Shown piece after piece: positions 23,377-31,681 of a DNA stretch of 64,000 bases. Under the pieces are notes generated by a model. That model did not search any database. It was not told the origin of the DNA and saw only the letters and a list, made by a program, of their open reading frames with translations. The DNA is from VXRD01 sp965242535 (GTDB lineage Bacteria > Latescibacterota > UBA2968). The stretch lies in NCBI GenBank assembly GCA_965242535.1, contig OZ251458.1, forward strand, positions 4,154,001 through 4,218,000, in the 5' to 3' direction. The number at the start of each line of letters is the position of its first letter. Within the stretch, counting starts at the first letter, position 1. Position numbers and translations under genes: made by a program.

Positions 23377-24747
23377 ATGAACTTAACGGGCAAGCGCGTT
23401 TTGGTGATGGGGTTGGGGTTGTTCGGAGGGGGCGTGGGAGTTGTGCGGTTTTTGGTGCGCGAAGGCGCCGTAGTCACCGTGACGGATTTGCGGTCGGAGA
23501 GGGAATTGACCGCATCGGTGCGCGCGCTGGATGGGTTGCCCGTGGCGTTCAGACTCGGCGGGCACGAGGAGGCGGATTTTCGGAATGCGGATTTGATCGT
23601 CGCCAATCCCGCGGTGCCCCGGTCGTCGCGGTTTTTGCAAGTCGCGGAATCTGCGGGCGTGCCCATCACGTCTGAAATCTGTCTGTTTGTCGGACGCTGT
23701 CCCGCGCCTGCGATCGGCGTCACGGGTAGCAGTGGCAAGACCACCACCACGTCGCTGTTGGGCGACATGCTCAAGCGAAAAGATGAACGCACGCTGATCG
23801 GCGGCAACATCGGCGGGTCATTGTTGGACGCGCTGGACATCTTGCATTGCGATGCGGCTATCCCCGTTGTGCTGGAGTTGTCGAGTTTTCAACTCGACCG
23901 TTTGGGCGATTTGCCGTGGAGCCCACACATCGCCGTGCTGACCAATTTCGCGGCCAATCACCTCGACGTCCACGGATCCTTAAAAGCGTATCGCAAAGCC
24001 AAGCAACAGATCGTAGCGCACCAAAGCCGAGGCGATTGGGCAGTCGTCAATGGGGAAGACGCCGAGGTGTCGCGCTGGCCGGGCAATGGGCAGCGCGTGG
24101 TCTTTGCCGTTGAAGGCGATGGGCAGGTCTTTGTGCGCGATGGCAAAATCCGACACGCAGTTGGGGGCGCGGCGCGAACGATCTGTTCTGTGGATGCGTT
24201 GCGCTTGCGCGGTCGGCACAATCTCGCCAACGCGCTGGCGGCCACGGGCGCGGCCCTGTTATGCGGCGTCGCCGAGGGGGATATCGCCGAGGTGCTCAGA
24301 ACATTTCAGGGCGTGCCCCACAGATTGGAACAGGTCGCCGAGGTCAACGGCGTTTTCTACGTGAACGACTCTATCGCCACGAGCCCGGACCGCACGCGAA
24401 TCGCACTCGAGGCGTTTGATAAGCCGATAGTGCTGATCGCAGGGGGATACGATAAGGGCATCGCGTTTGACGAGTTGGGGCACGCGATAGTAAAACAGGT
24501 GGCGCACCTAATTGTGATGGGCGAAACCGGGGACGCGATAGCCGATGCGGCAAAAGGCGGTCCTGCCATTCACCGAGTCAAAAATTTGGCCGCGGCAATG
24601 GCATGCGCGACCCGCTTGGCACAGCGCGGCGATGTGGTTTTGCTATCGCCCGCGTCTGCGAGTTACGACCAGTTTCGGAATTTTGAAGAGCGCGGCGAGC
24701 GATTTCGCGCATGGGTGGGAAAATTGCAACGGGAATCACGACCATGA
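23377..24747 (+). CDS. murD: UDP-N-acetylmuramoylalanine-D-glutamate ligase
   Basis: Cytoplasmic Mur ligase adding D-Glu to UDP-MurNAc-L-Ala in peptidoglycan synthesis. The 456 residues start MNLTGKRVLVMGLGLFGGG, with the ATP-binding loop GVTGSSGKTTTTSLLG near residues 113-128, the Mur ligase HLDVHGSLKAYRKAK block, and the C-terminal VNDSIATSPDRTRIAL and AGGYDKG motifs. ATG 23377 follows GGAGATTTCCC. It stands alone rather than in a dcw cluster. A strong hairpin terminator follows 28 bp after its stop. Confidence 0.95.
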   Translation: MNLTGKRVLVMGLGLFGGGVGVVRFLVREGAVVTVTDLRSERELTASVRALDGLPVAFRLGGHEEADFRNADLIVANPAVPRSSRFLQVAESAGVPITSEICLFVGRCPAPAIGVTGSSGKTTTTSLLGDMLKRKDERTLIGGNIGGSLLDALDILHCDAAIPVVLELSSFQLDRLGDLPWSPHIAVLTNFAANHLDVHGSLKAYRKAKQQIVAHQSRGDWAVVNGEDAEVSRWPGNGQRVVFAVEGDGQVFVRDGKIRHAVGGAARTICSVDALRLRGRHNLANALAATGAALLCGVAEGDIAEVLRTFQGVPHRLEQVAEVNGVFYVNDSIATSPDRTRIALEAFDKPIVLIAGGYDKGIAFDELGHAIVKQVAHLIVMGETGDAIADAAKGGPAIHRVKNLAAAMACATRLAQRGDVVLLSPASASYDQFRNFEERGERFRAWVGKLQRESRP

Positions 24748-24774
24748 GTGATTCCGAGCATGGGCAAAACAAAA

Positions 24775-24810
24775 AGCGAGGCCAAATAATGGTCTCGCTC
24801 TTTGTTTTTT
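24775..24810 (+). terminator. Intrinsic terminator after murD
   Basis: AGCGAGGCC (24775-24783) pairs with GGTCTCGCT (24791-24799) over a 7-nt loop, followed by CTTTGTTTTTT. An A-rich flank on the other side makes it potentially bidirectional, also serving the convergent sigma-factor gene. Confidence 0.85.
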
Positions 24811-24894
24811 GTGGCGATGGGTTCACTGCTTGAGGGTACGCTCGCTGGCGCGATCAGCAACGGTGTTGTACGAGTTCAAAAAGCGATATCGTAG

Positions 24895-24916
24895 GGACAG
24901 GCCCCTGTGCCTGTCC
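24895..24916. repeat. GGACAGGC palindrome, copy 6
   Basis: GGACAGGC-N6-GCCTGTCC in the gap between murD and the convergent sigma-factor gene. Confidence 0.9.
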
Positions 24917-25006
24917 GAATCAGCTTCGCATCACAGCGGTCTCTAATTTATCCAGCAGCTTCGATTCCGGTCGATGGGGTTGCCAAACGCGATGCCACCG
25001 AGAATT

Positions 25007-25861
25007 TTATCTTTTTTCTGCCTCATCCGCATAGGGCATCAACTTCCGCCCTCGGGTGGGATGGCGCAACTTGCGGAGTGCTTTTTCTTTGATTTGCCGA
25101 ACCCGTTCGCGCGTGAGGCGGTATCGCTTGCCAATTTCTTCGAGCGTCATTTCCGGGTCGCCCCCCAATCCAAAATAGAGATAGATGACTTCTCGTTCGC
25201 GTTCCTCAAGCGTGTTCAATGCGCGGATGATTTCCTCTTTGAGGGTATTTCGCATGGTCATCGCATCGGGCGGTTCTTGCGCGTTGTCCGGCATGATGTT
25301 GAGGAGGTTGTTTTCATCGTCGTCGCCAAAAGACGCATCGAGGGACAACGCGCGTTGCCCACTGGTGAGGGTCTCGGTCACTTGCTCGACTGGAATGTCC
25401 AATTCTTCGGCAATTTCTTCAATCGACCACGTCGATGCTTTGCCGTTCGTACAACGCGCGATGCGCCTGAGCAAATCCACGCGGTTGAGCGGCAGGCGCA
25501 CCACGCGGCTGTGTTCGGCCAAGGTTTGCAAAATGGACTGGCGAATCCACCAAACGGCGTAAGAGATAAACTTAAACCCGCGGTTGCCGTCAAAACGCTC
25601 GGCCGCGGCGATCAGCCCGACATTGCCCGCGCTGATGAGATCGACGACCGGCACGCCTTGATTTTTATATTCGTAGGCAACGGTGATGACAAAGCGCAAA
25701 TTGGCTTCGATGAGCTTTGCGCGCGCTTTTGGATCGCCTTTGCGAATGCGTGCAGAGAGTTGAACTTCCTCTTGTGCCGAGAGCGGTTGAGACGAAGCCA
25801 CATCTTCGAGATAGCGATGCAGGGCATCTTTGGGGATGGCTGTGGTAGGCAAGACAATCAC
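25007..25861 (-). CDS. RNA polymerase sigma-70 family factor (RpoD/SigA-like, short form)
   Basis: The 284-residue factor has regions 1.2 (residues 9-40), 2 (LIEANLRFVITVAYEYKNQG, then DLISAGNVGLIAAAERFD and FISYAVWWIRQSI), 3, and 4 (LEEREREVIYLYFGLGG, then LEEIGKRYRLTRERVRQIKE). These regions recognise -10 and -35 elements. It lacks region 1.1, as in group 2 or compact primary sigmas. GTG 25861 is chosen because a near-consensus promoter lies exactly where the longer TTG-initiated frame would begin, so that longer frame cannot be on the message. Confidence 0.93.
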   Translation of the reverse strand: MIVLPTTAIPKDALHRYLEDVASSQPLSAQEEVQLSARIRKGDPKARAKLIEANLRFVITVAYEYKNQGVPVVDLISAGNVGLIAAAERFDGNRGFKFISYAVWWIRQSILQTLAEHSRVVRLPLNRVDLLRRIARCTNGKASTWSIEEIAEELDIPVEQVTETLTSGQRALSLDASFGDDDENNLLNIMPDNAQEPPDAMTMRNTLKEEIIRALNTLEEREREVIYLYFGLGGDPEMTLEEIGKRYRLTRERVRQIKEKALRKLRHPTRGRKLMPYADEAEKR

Positions 25862-25899
25862 CTCGTTGAAGGGGGAGTGAGAGGCATTGGATTTTGCGA

Positions 25900-25927
25900 T
25901 ATATAGGAATTTTGCCAAAAGAGTCAA
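25900..25927 (-). promoter_or_regulatory. Promoter of the sigma-factor gene
   Basis: TTGACT (25927-25922), a 16-bp spacer and TATATA (25905-25900) form a good sigma-70 promoter. Expected transcription starts near 25893, about 32 nt before GTG 25861. Confidence 0.6.
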
Positions 25928-25975
25928 GAAAAATAGGAGTTAGTGAAGAACCCCTCTGAAGCATCGGGGAGCGCG

Positions 25976-26644
25976 TCACCCCCATATATCTTCGCGCGAC
26001 TCCCAGCGCGTTTTTACTTCGTCAAATCGTCCGATTCTTCCCTGTATCTTTGCGATTTCTTTGGGATAAAATTCAAACAGCACATCGCAGAGTTGGAGCA
26101 TCCATTTCTTGCGAGAATAGCGGTCGATCAATTTGATGTCGTTTGAGTTCGCAATTTGAATTTGTCCCCAACCCAACGCGCCGACAGTTAAGCATTCCCA
26201 AGACAAAAATTCTATGGGAGCAAATGTAACTTCGGTTGCGGTGACCTTTGTGCCTTCAATAGCGTATTTGACCATGACCAATGAAAATACGTTTGAATCC
26301 GATTCGTAAAATCTCGCCAATCGCTCAACCGAAGTGAGGTTTGGCATATTAAACCGCGTATCTTCTCGGTGTGTCTTCACATCGACGATGGAATAGAAAC
26401 CTTCTTTATCTAGAAATGCGAGATCGGCCATTGCGCGTCGGGCGAAATCCTTTGAATACTTACTGCACCAATTTTGCAGAAATGAATCAAATTTCTCCCC
26501 TATCAAAGACTCTATCGCGTCTCCCACCGCACGAGTGCTTTGAGCAGTTTGGCGCGACAAAAAATCGGAAGACGCATTGATGTGCGTTTTGATCTTCTCG
26601 GCCACTTTCAGGTAGTGACCGTCGTAGTAAAATGACGATTTCAT
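25976..26644 (-). CDS. Probable type II restriction endonuclease (PD-(D/E)XK-like)
   Basis: The 222-residue protein is encoded with an ATGA overlap (26641-26644) behind an adenine/cytosine methyltransferase gene. It carries ADLAFLDKEGFYSIVDVKTH around residues 93-112, which fits the D-x(n)-(D/E)xK pattern of PD-(D/E)XK nucleases. GEKFDSFLQNWCSKY and the Arg-rich C-terminus may form the DNA-binding surface. I do not recognise its specificity. The overlap and low GC relative to neighbours support a mobile restriction-modification cassette. Endonuclease function is inferred from motif and position. Confidence 0.75.
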   Translation of the reverse strand: MKSSFYYDGHYLKVAEKIKTHINASSDFLSRQTAQSTRAVGDAIESLIGEKFDSFLQNWCSKYSKDFARRAMADLAFLDKEGFYSIVDVKTHREDTRFNMPNLTSVERLARFYESDSNVFSLVMVKYAIEGTKVTATEVTFAPIEFLSWECLTVGALGWGQIQIANSNDIKLIDRYSRKKWMLQLCDVLFEFYPKEIAKIQGRIGRFDEVKTRWESREDIWG

Positions 26645-27615
26645 TTGAACAACTCCCTTTGGCGTGCGCGTGATTTGGTGGATTTTTGGCGGTCGTTTAG
26701 GGAATTTCTATCCCAGAATACGCCTTCTGCATATCCTTGGATCGCCTCGTCAGTGGCGGCGCGTGCCAAGCGTTTGAGTGCCCAGCAACAGTATTCGCGG
26801 TTCTGCTCGATGCCGCAGAATCGCCTGCCCAACTTTTTGGCTACGACGGCTGTCGTGCCACTGCCGAGGAAGGGATCAAACACAAAATCGCCTTTTTGGG
26901 AACTGGCGAGGATCAGCTTGGCGATGAGTTTTTCGGGTTTCTGAGTCGGATGGTCGGTATTTTCCGGCATAGACCAAAATGGAACCGCGAGGTCCGTCCA
27001 GATATTGGCGGGATGGGTCAAGCGGTAATTACCGCTGTCTTCTTCGCGCCAATCTTTTGGCTTTCCGTTCACGCGATAGGGCGCGATGACCTTGCGTTTG
27101 ACCTTGACGGCATCGACATCAAAAAAGTACTCGTCCGAGACGGTGCAGAACCAAATATCCTCCGCGTTGTTTTTCCAGTTGGCCTTTGCCCCGCGGCCTT
27201 TCTCCCGTTCCCAAGTGATGCGGTTGCGGATGTGAAAATGCGATTCGAGAATGGGCGCGATGAGAACGGACGTTTGCCAATCCGAACACGCATAGACTGT
27301 CGCATTTGGACGCAACGCGGGTCGCAAAATCTCAATAACCCGTTGAAACCACTTTTGATATAGGTCTTTAGCTTTCGCTTTGAACACGAGGCCGCGATAG
27401 TTTTTGGACAGATTGTACGGCGGGTCTAAAATGAGCAAATCCGCGAATTTCTCCGGCAACTGTCCCGCGATGTCAAACACATCGCCGCCGATGATCTCGT
27501 TCTCAATGTCCCTGACACTGACGGGGCGTCGCACTTGAAAAATCTTTGTGGATAGCCGATCCATCTCCGCTTTGCTACAGGTCAGCGTGCGGTTTCTCGG
27601 TGCTTTTTGCTTCAT
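26641..27615 (-). CDS. DNA methyltransferase of a restriction-modification pair (beta-class, DPPY)
   Basis: SAM-dependent DNA methylase of 324 residues. The catalytic motif LILDPPYNLSKNY is near residues 60-72, upstream of the SAM-binding FDPFLGSGTTAVVAKKLG near residue 250. That order (motif IV before motif I) is the beta class, usually N6-adenine or N4-cytosine. Conserved HPTQKPEKLIAKLI precedes motif I. It is transcribed first, before the nuclease, the safe order for a type II system. The 5' side opens into a nested tandem-repeat array. Confidence 0.9.
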   Translation of the reverse strand: MKQKAPRNRTLTCSKAEMDRLSTKIFQVRRPVSVRDIENEIIGGDVFDIAGQLPEKFADLLILDPPYNLSKNYRGLVFKAKAKDLYQKWFQRVIEILRPALRPNATVYACSDWQTSVLIAPILESHFHIRNRITWEREKGRGAKANWKNNAEDIWFCTVSDEYFFDVDAVKVKRKVIAPYRVNGKPKDWREEDSGNYRLTHPANIWTDLAVPFWSMPENTDHPTQKPEKLIAKLILASSQKGDFVFDPFLGSGTTAVVAKKLGRRFCGIEQNREYCCWALKRLARAATDEAIQGYAEGVFWDRNSLNDRQKSTKSRARQRELFK

Positions 27616-27681
27616 GGGGCACTCGTCCGTTTTTTAATACGACAAAACTCATCGCCGATCACAGTTTGGGTTTGGGGTTGA

Positions 27682-27703
27682 GGACAGGCACGGGGGCCTG
27701 TCC
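27682..27703. repeat. GGACAGGC palindrome, copy 7
   Basis: GGACAGGC-N6-GCCTGTCC in unit 1 of the tandem array. Confidence 0.9.
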
Positions 27704-27802
27704 CTACGATGAACGGCTTATCGCAGTTACCCCGCTCGTCCCTCTTGTGCCTCTCGTGCCTCTTGTGGCTAAACTTCCCTCTCCCGTTGGGTTTGGGGTT
27801 GA

Positions 27803-27824
27803 GGACAGGCACAGGGGCCTGTCC
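27803..27824. repeat. GGACAGGC palindrome, copy 8
   Basis: GGACAGGC-N6-GCCTGTCC in unit 2 of the tandem array. Confidence 0.9.
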
Positions 27825-27952
27825 CTACGATGAACGGCTTATCGCAGTTACCCCCCGCTCGTCCCTCTTGTGCCTTTTGTGCCTTTTGTGCCTCTTGTGC
27901 CTCTTGTGCCTTTTGTGGCTAAACTTCCCTCTCCCGTTGGGTTTGGGGTTGA

Positions 27953-27974
27953 GGACAGGCACAGGGGCCTGTCC
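27953..27974. repeat. GGACAGGC palindrome, copy 9
   Basis: GGACAGGC-N6-GCCTGTCC in unit 3 of the tandem array. Confidence 0.9.
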
Positions 27975-28216
27975 CTACGATGAACGGCTTATCGCAGTTA
28001 CCCCCCGCTCGTGCCTCTTGTGCCTCTTGTGCCTCTTGTGCCTCTTGTGCCTCTTGTGCCTCTTGTGCCTCTTGTGCCTTTTGTGGCTAAACTTCCCTCT
28101 CCCCTCTCGGGGCCTGTCCCTACATGTTGATGGCGATTATCCGCCTCTCGCCTCTCGCCTCTTGCCTCTTGCCTCTCCCGTCTCCCGTCTCCCGTCTCCC
28201 CTCTTCCCTGTGTATT

Positions 28217-28690
28217 TTACCGTACATCGATTTTGCTAGCGGCGACGATTTCGCAGTCTGACGCAAAGGTGAACACCGCTTTGACGCGCTGGCCTTTCAA
28301 CACCTGCGGGTACCAATAGGAGGCGTCGTCCCACATATCGCCAAAGGGCAGACGGTCGACGGCGAACCACTCGGGGCGTATTTCGCGGGATTCCGTCGGC
28401 CTGCCCCGATAATTGCGTCCCAAAAAAATACGGGTGGTGAGATTCCAGTTGGGGCGGGCGGGAAAATAGAACGCCACATGCCCGGCCTTTGCGAGGTCGC
28501 ACGGCGACATCACGACGCCGGTTTCCTCATGCATTTCGCGGATCGCGGCTTCGCGCACGGTTTCGCCGGGTTCGATTTTGCCGCCAATGCCCGTGTATTT
28601 CCCCGCGCCAAAACCGCGCTTTTTGTAGCCGAGCAACACATGGGTTATGGGATTGCCCCTGACGAGCAATATCAGCGTGGTGCGCTTCAC
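28217..28690 (-). CDS. Nudix hydrolase (MutT/MTH1-like)
   Basis: The 157-residue hydrolase of nucleoside diphosphate-linked substrates has a complete Nudix box GX5EX7REUXEEXGU, here spanning GGKIEPGETVREAAIREMHE and continuing ETGVV (about residues 36-60). The flanking sequence GYKKRGFGAGKYTGIGGK resembles human MTH1 and bacterial 8-oxo-dGTPases, so clean-up of oxidised purine nucleotides is the likeliest job. The start is ATG 28690. The downstream side faces the tandem-repeat array. Confidence 0.92.
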   Translation of the reverse strand: MKRTTLILLVRGNPITHVLLGYKKRGFGAGKYTGIGGKIEPGETVREAAIREMHEETGVVMSPCDLAKAGHVAFYFPARPNWNLTTRIFLGRNYRGRPTESREIRPEWFAVDRLPFGDMWDDASYWYPQVLKGQRVKAVFTFASDCEIVAASKIDVR

Positions 28691-28771
28691 GATACACCTA
28701 TTGGCGAATTTGGGTTTGGGATCAAGGACGGATACGATTGATGGAGCGGTGTGGGTTGACCGACCACCGCC

Positions 28772-29740
28772 TCATGGAATCAACAGCACCTTGCCCGTGG
28801 TTTTCCGACCTTCGAGGCGGGTATGGGCTTCGGCGGCATTTTCGAGGGGATGCTCTTCGCCGATCCGCACATTGAGCGCGCCATCTTGAATCCAGCCCAT
28901 GACCTCGTCCGTGCGCTGGAGGTATTCCTCGCGGGTCTGCGTGTAGTCGTTGAGGGTGGGCCGCGTGAGATAAATCGAGCCTTTTTGCGACAACAGCAGG
29001 GGATCGATGGGGGGCACAGGGCCGCTGGCATTGCCGAAAAAGACCATGTAACCGCGCGGTTTGAGGCAGTTGATGCTCTTTTCCCACGTGGCTTTGGCAA
29101 CGGAATCGTACGCGACTTCGACGCCCTGCCCGTCCGTGAGCCGCTGGACTTCGGCTTCAAAATCCCGTTCCGTGTAGAGGATGATGTCGTCTGCACCTGC
29201 GCCGCGTGCGAGGGCGGCTTTTTCTCGTGTGGATGTCGTGCCGATGACCCGCGCGCCGCGCATTTTCGCCATTTGGACGAGCAAGAGGCCAACGCCCCCT
29301 GCGGCTGCGTGGATGAGGCAGGTGTCGCCTTCTCGAATGGGGTACGTGCTGTTGACCAAGTAATGCGCGGTCAGGCCCTGCAACATCACCGCGGCGGCGG
29401 TTTTGGTGGCGACTGCACCGGGGATTTTGACCACGTCATCCTCATTGGCGACGACTTGCTCGGCATAAGAACCCGCCACGTTTTTCCACGCCACGCGGTC
29501 GCCTTCGGTCAAACCCGAGACGGCCGCGCCCACGGCGTCCACAGTGCCCGCGCCTTCCAAACCCAGCGTGAACGGCAAGTCCAAGGGATAGAGGCCCGTG
29601 CGGTGATAGGTGTCGATGAAGTTGACGCCCGCGGCTTCGATGGCGACGCGAACCTGTCTATCGCCCGGCTCTGGCGCGCCAACATCCTCAAAACGCAACA
29701 CCTTTGCACCGCCGTATTGCGCTATGCGAATGGCTTTCAT
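28772..29740 (-). CDS. NADPH:quinone oxidoreductase (zeta-crystallin-like MDR)
   Basis: Medium-chain dehydrogenase without zinc ligands, 322 residues. It opens MKAIRIAQYGGAKVLRFEDV and has the GVNFIDTYHRTGLYP block, the NADPH loop HAAAGGVGLLLVQMAK near residues 145-160, and VAYDSVAKATWEKSINCLKP. It reduces quinones by one or two electrons, or is an enoyl reductase relative. ATG 29740 follows AAGGAGCGTTTT. It is separated from nudix by 81 bp, same strand. Confidence 0.92.
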   Translation of the reverse strand: MKAIRIAQYGGAKVLRFEDVGAPEPGDRQVRVAIEAAGVNFIDTYHRTGLYPLDLPFTLGLEGAGTVDAVGAAVSGLTEGDRVAWKNVAGSYAEQVVANEDDVVKIPGAVATKTAAAVMLQGLTAHYLVNSTYPIREGDTCLIHAAAGGVGLLLVQMAKMRGARVIGTTSTREKAALARGAGADDIILYTERDFEAEVQRLTDGQGVEVAYDSVAKATWEKSINCLKPRGYMVFFGNASGPVPPIDPLLLSQKGSIYLTRPTLNDYTQTREEYLQRTDEVMGWIQDGALNVRIGEEHPLENAAEAHTRLEGRKTTGKVLLIP

Positions 29741-29797
29741 AAAACGCTCCTTGTGTGATGAGAGAGAATGGAAAATCGGCTTTTAGCCGACCGCTAA

Positions 29798-29960
29798 GAA
29801 GTCATCTAAAAATTATCGGGACCTACCCCCCTGGCCCCCCTTCCTGCGAGGAAGGGGGGAATCAAGGCGTCCTATTTTCGCGGTCTGTACGGTTTTGACC
29901 TGCGAAAAGTGAATGTTTTTGCGACTCTCTCAATGGCGGCCCGAGTTTTTAGATGGCTTC
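29798..29960. mobile_element. MITE-like element A, copy 1
   Basis: 163-bp non-coding element with inverted termini GAAGYCATCTAAAAA (29798-29812) and its complement (29946-29960), flanked on both sides by TAA, which looks like a 3-bp target duplication. An internal CCCCCTTCCT/AGGAAGGGGG hairpin is present. A second copy in inverse orientation is at 59541-59690. No coding capacity. Confidence 0.75.
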
Positions 29961-29963
29961 TAA

Positions 29964-30320
29964 GTATATGGACATTGCGCGGATTAGGCAATAGAGGCAT
30001 AAAAAAAGAGATGGAAGTTTCGCTACGAGCGGGGAGGCAATGGGCGAGAGCCCGTTCAAAGGCGATCTGATCCTTATGCACAGGAATCTCGAGGAGCACG
30101 AATAAGCCTTGGGTCGGGCGAAACGCGCCGAAACACAGCGGGAGGCAGTACGCGGTTGAATGCGTCCCAAGCCCTACTCATGGACGAAGAGTCCGCTGAT
30201 AGAGATGAGATCAGACCACCCTTCAAAATTTGCTAAAAAACTCGGGACAGCGTGACGTGAATTGACATGCACGGCCTGCGAGATAGGTTTCTCGTTCATC
30301 CGCGTCCTAAAATGACTGCC
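29964..30320. other. Gene-free stretch before ygfZ-like gene
   Basis: AT-mixed sequence between the MITE and a terminator hairpin. I see no gene, RNA or repeat that recurs elsewhere in the window. Confidence 0.5.
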
Positions 30321-30326
30321 AATCAA

Positions 30327-30354
30327 AAAAGCCGACGTTTGCGCGTCGGCTTTT
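30327..30354 (+). terminator. Terminator-like hairpin AAAAGCCGACG
   Basis: AAAAGCCGACG (30327-30337) pairs with CGTCGGCTTTT (30344-30354) over TTTGCG. The identical stem and loop occur at 49623-49650. T-rich on both sides, so it can act in both directions. Confidence 0.75.
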
Positions 30355-30362
30355 GTATTTTA

Positions 30363-30509
30363 ATGCAACCACTGATGAACGCATGGGAAAGCGGGACGGT
30401 GTGCAACTGCGATGTCTCCCCCGCCGTCGAGCAACGAAAGGCGGCGGTCAGATCGGGCTTTGAAACGCGAAAATGTATGGGCGGCCCCTGTACTATTTGC
30501 ATCAACTAA
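30363..30509 (+). CDS. Possible small Cys-rich protein (48 aa)
   Basis: An open frame from ATG 30363 encodes a 48-residue peptide with cysteines grouped as VCNCDV and KCMGGPCTICIN, a spacing that could bind zinc or an Fe-S cluster. It begins 8 bp after the terminator hairpin, has no ribosome site, and no family is recognised. It may be a remnant. Confidence 0.3.
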   Translation: MQPLMNAWESGTVCNCDVSPAVEQRKAAVRSGFETRKCMGGPCTICIN

Positions 30510-30597
30510 ATGTTTCCGAGTTGTCTTCTGTTGCGTATCGTAAGGGGATCCCGTCCCTTTCAACCTCCGTGCTCGCCTAATAATACAAGGAGAAGAT

Positions 30598-31572
30598 ATG
30601 GCATTGCTTCGAGATTTGGAAACGCAGTATCGCGCTGTTCGGGAAGGCGCGGGGGTGTTCGACCGCAGTGACCGGGGCAAAGTGCGTGCAGAGGGCGCGG
30701 ATCGCCTGCGGTTTTTGCACGGCATGGTGACCAATACCGTGGAATCTCTGACCGAAAACCAGGGCAATTACTCAGCTGTCACATCCGCGCGCGGGCAAAC
30801 CCTGTTGGATGTTTGGGTCCACCACTTGGAGAATGGCGTCTGGATGGAAACAGAGGCCGGGCTCGCGGCGAAACTGATCGAAACCCTGAACCGCTATTTG
30901 ATCGCCGATGATGTCGCGCTGTCGGACGAATCCGATGCATGGGCAATTTTTGGCGTGCAGGGGCCCGAAGCCCATGGGGTGATCGGTCAGATCGTCGGCA
31001 ACGTATCGCCCGATCTGCCCGAACACCATACAGTCGTGCGGGATTTTGAGGGCGTCCCGATATGGGTCACGGCGCGGTCATTCACGGGCGAACCGGGATG
31101 CGACCTCCGCATTGCGCGGGATCGCGCCGATTCATTGCGGCGGGCCCTCGTTTTAGCCGGGGGGACGCCGATAGGGCAACGGGTGGCGGAAATATTGCGG
31201 GTCGAAGCCGGGATTCCCCGATACGGCGCGGAGATCGACGAGTCGGTCGCGCCCCTCGAGGCGGGTTTGTACGGCGCGGTCGATTTTGACAAGGGGTGCT
31301 ACATCGGGCAAGAGGTGATCGCCAAAATGCACTTTCGCGGACGCCCCCGCCGCTACCTGACGGGCTTATTGCTGGATAACTCGGCGTGCGGCGAGGTGGC
31401 GGTCGATGGCAAACCCGTTGGGCGCATCACGACGTGCGTGAACTCCCTCGGCCTCAATCGCATCATCGCGCTCGCCATCATGCGCCGGGGCTATCACGAG
31501 GTCGGGCAACGGGTGGCGCTATCGGACAACTCCGAAGCCGAGGTGGTCGCGTTGCCCTTTGTGAAAACGTAA
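30598..31572 (+). CDS. YgfZ/GcvT-like folate-binding protein
   Basis: Tetrahydrofolate-dependent factor of the YgfZ/IBA57 group, which supports maturation or repair of certain Fe-S enzymes. The 324 residues have the aminomethyltransferase-like fold with FDRSDRGKVRAEGADRLRFL near the start and the family signature DKGCYIGQEVIAKMH near residues 230-244, including the functional Cys. The final barrel reads GRPRRYLTGLLL. ATG 30598 follows AAGGAGAAGAT. It fits the theme of sulfur and Fe-S metabolism in the window. A strong terminator follows. Confidence 0.9.
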   Translation: MALLRDLETQYRAVREGAGVFDRSDRGKVRAEGADRLRFLHGMVTNTVESLTENQGNYSAVTSARGQTLLDVWVHHLENGVWMETEAGLAAKLIETLNRYLIADDVALSDESDAWAIFGVQGPEAHGVIGQIVGNVSPDLPEHHTVVRDFEGVPIWVTARSFTGEPGCDLRIARDRADSLRRALVLAGGTPIGQRVAEILRVEAGIPRYGAEIDESVAPLEAGLYGAVDFDKGCYIGQEVIAKMHFRGRPRRYLTGLLLDNSACGEVAVDGKPVGRITTCVNSLGLNRIIALAIMRRGYHEVGQRVALSDNSEAEVVALPFVKT

Positions 31573-31644
31573 AACGCGCTCGAGATTACCGATGCGCGAA
31601 ATTGCCGGGGCAGGCTCGAGCAGATCTCCGAACCGCCCCATGAG

Positions 31645-31681
31645 AAGTGCCCTCAGATACGCATTGAGGGCACTTTTTTTA
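31645..31681 (+). terminator. Intrinsic terminator after ygfZ-like gene
   Basis: AAGTGCCCTCA (31645-31655) pairs with TGAGGGCACTT (31665-31675) over a 9-nt loop, followed by seven T. Its T-tract touches the stop of the convergent small gene. Confidence 0.9.

Larger units (their letters stand above)
27616..28216. repeat. Gene-free region: three-unit nested tandem array
   Basis: Three head-to-tail units start at 27670, 27791 and 27941. Each contains GTTTGGGGTTGA, a GGACAGGC palindrome, CTACGATGAACGGCTTATCG, then a CCTCTTGTG/CCTTTTGTG nonamer run, and TGGCTAAACTTCCCTCTCC. The nonamer number grows from 3 to 6 to 8 along the array. A half palindrome (28111-28122) and CTCCCGT heptamers (28170-28203) close the region. 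No gene is supported; the open frame through it encodes only CLL repeats. Confidence 0.9.

Noticed and set aside
27670..28110. Possible CRISPR array
   Set aside because: The repeats are directly tandem and contain internal nonamer slippage runs, with no unique spacers of constant length and no cas genes nearby.
27709..28239. An open frame encoding CLLCLL repeats
   Set aside because: It merely translates the nonamer array; no start signals, and its length would change with each slippage event.
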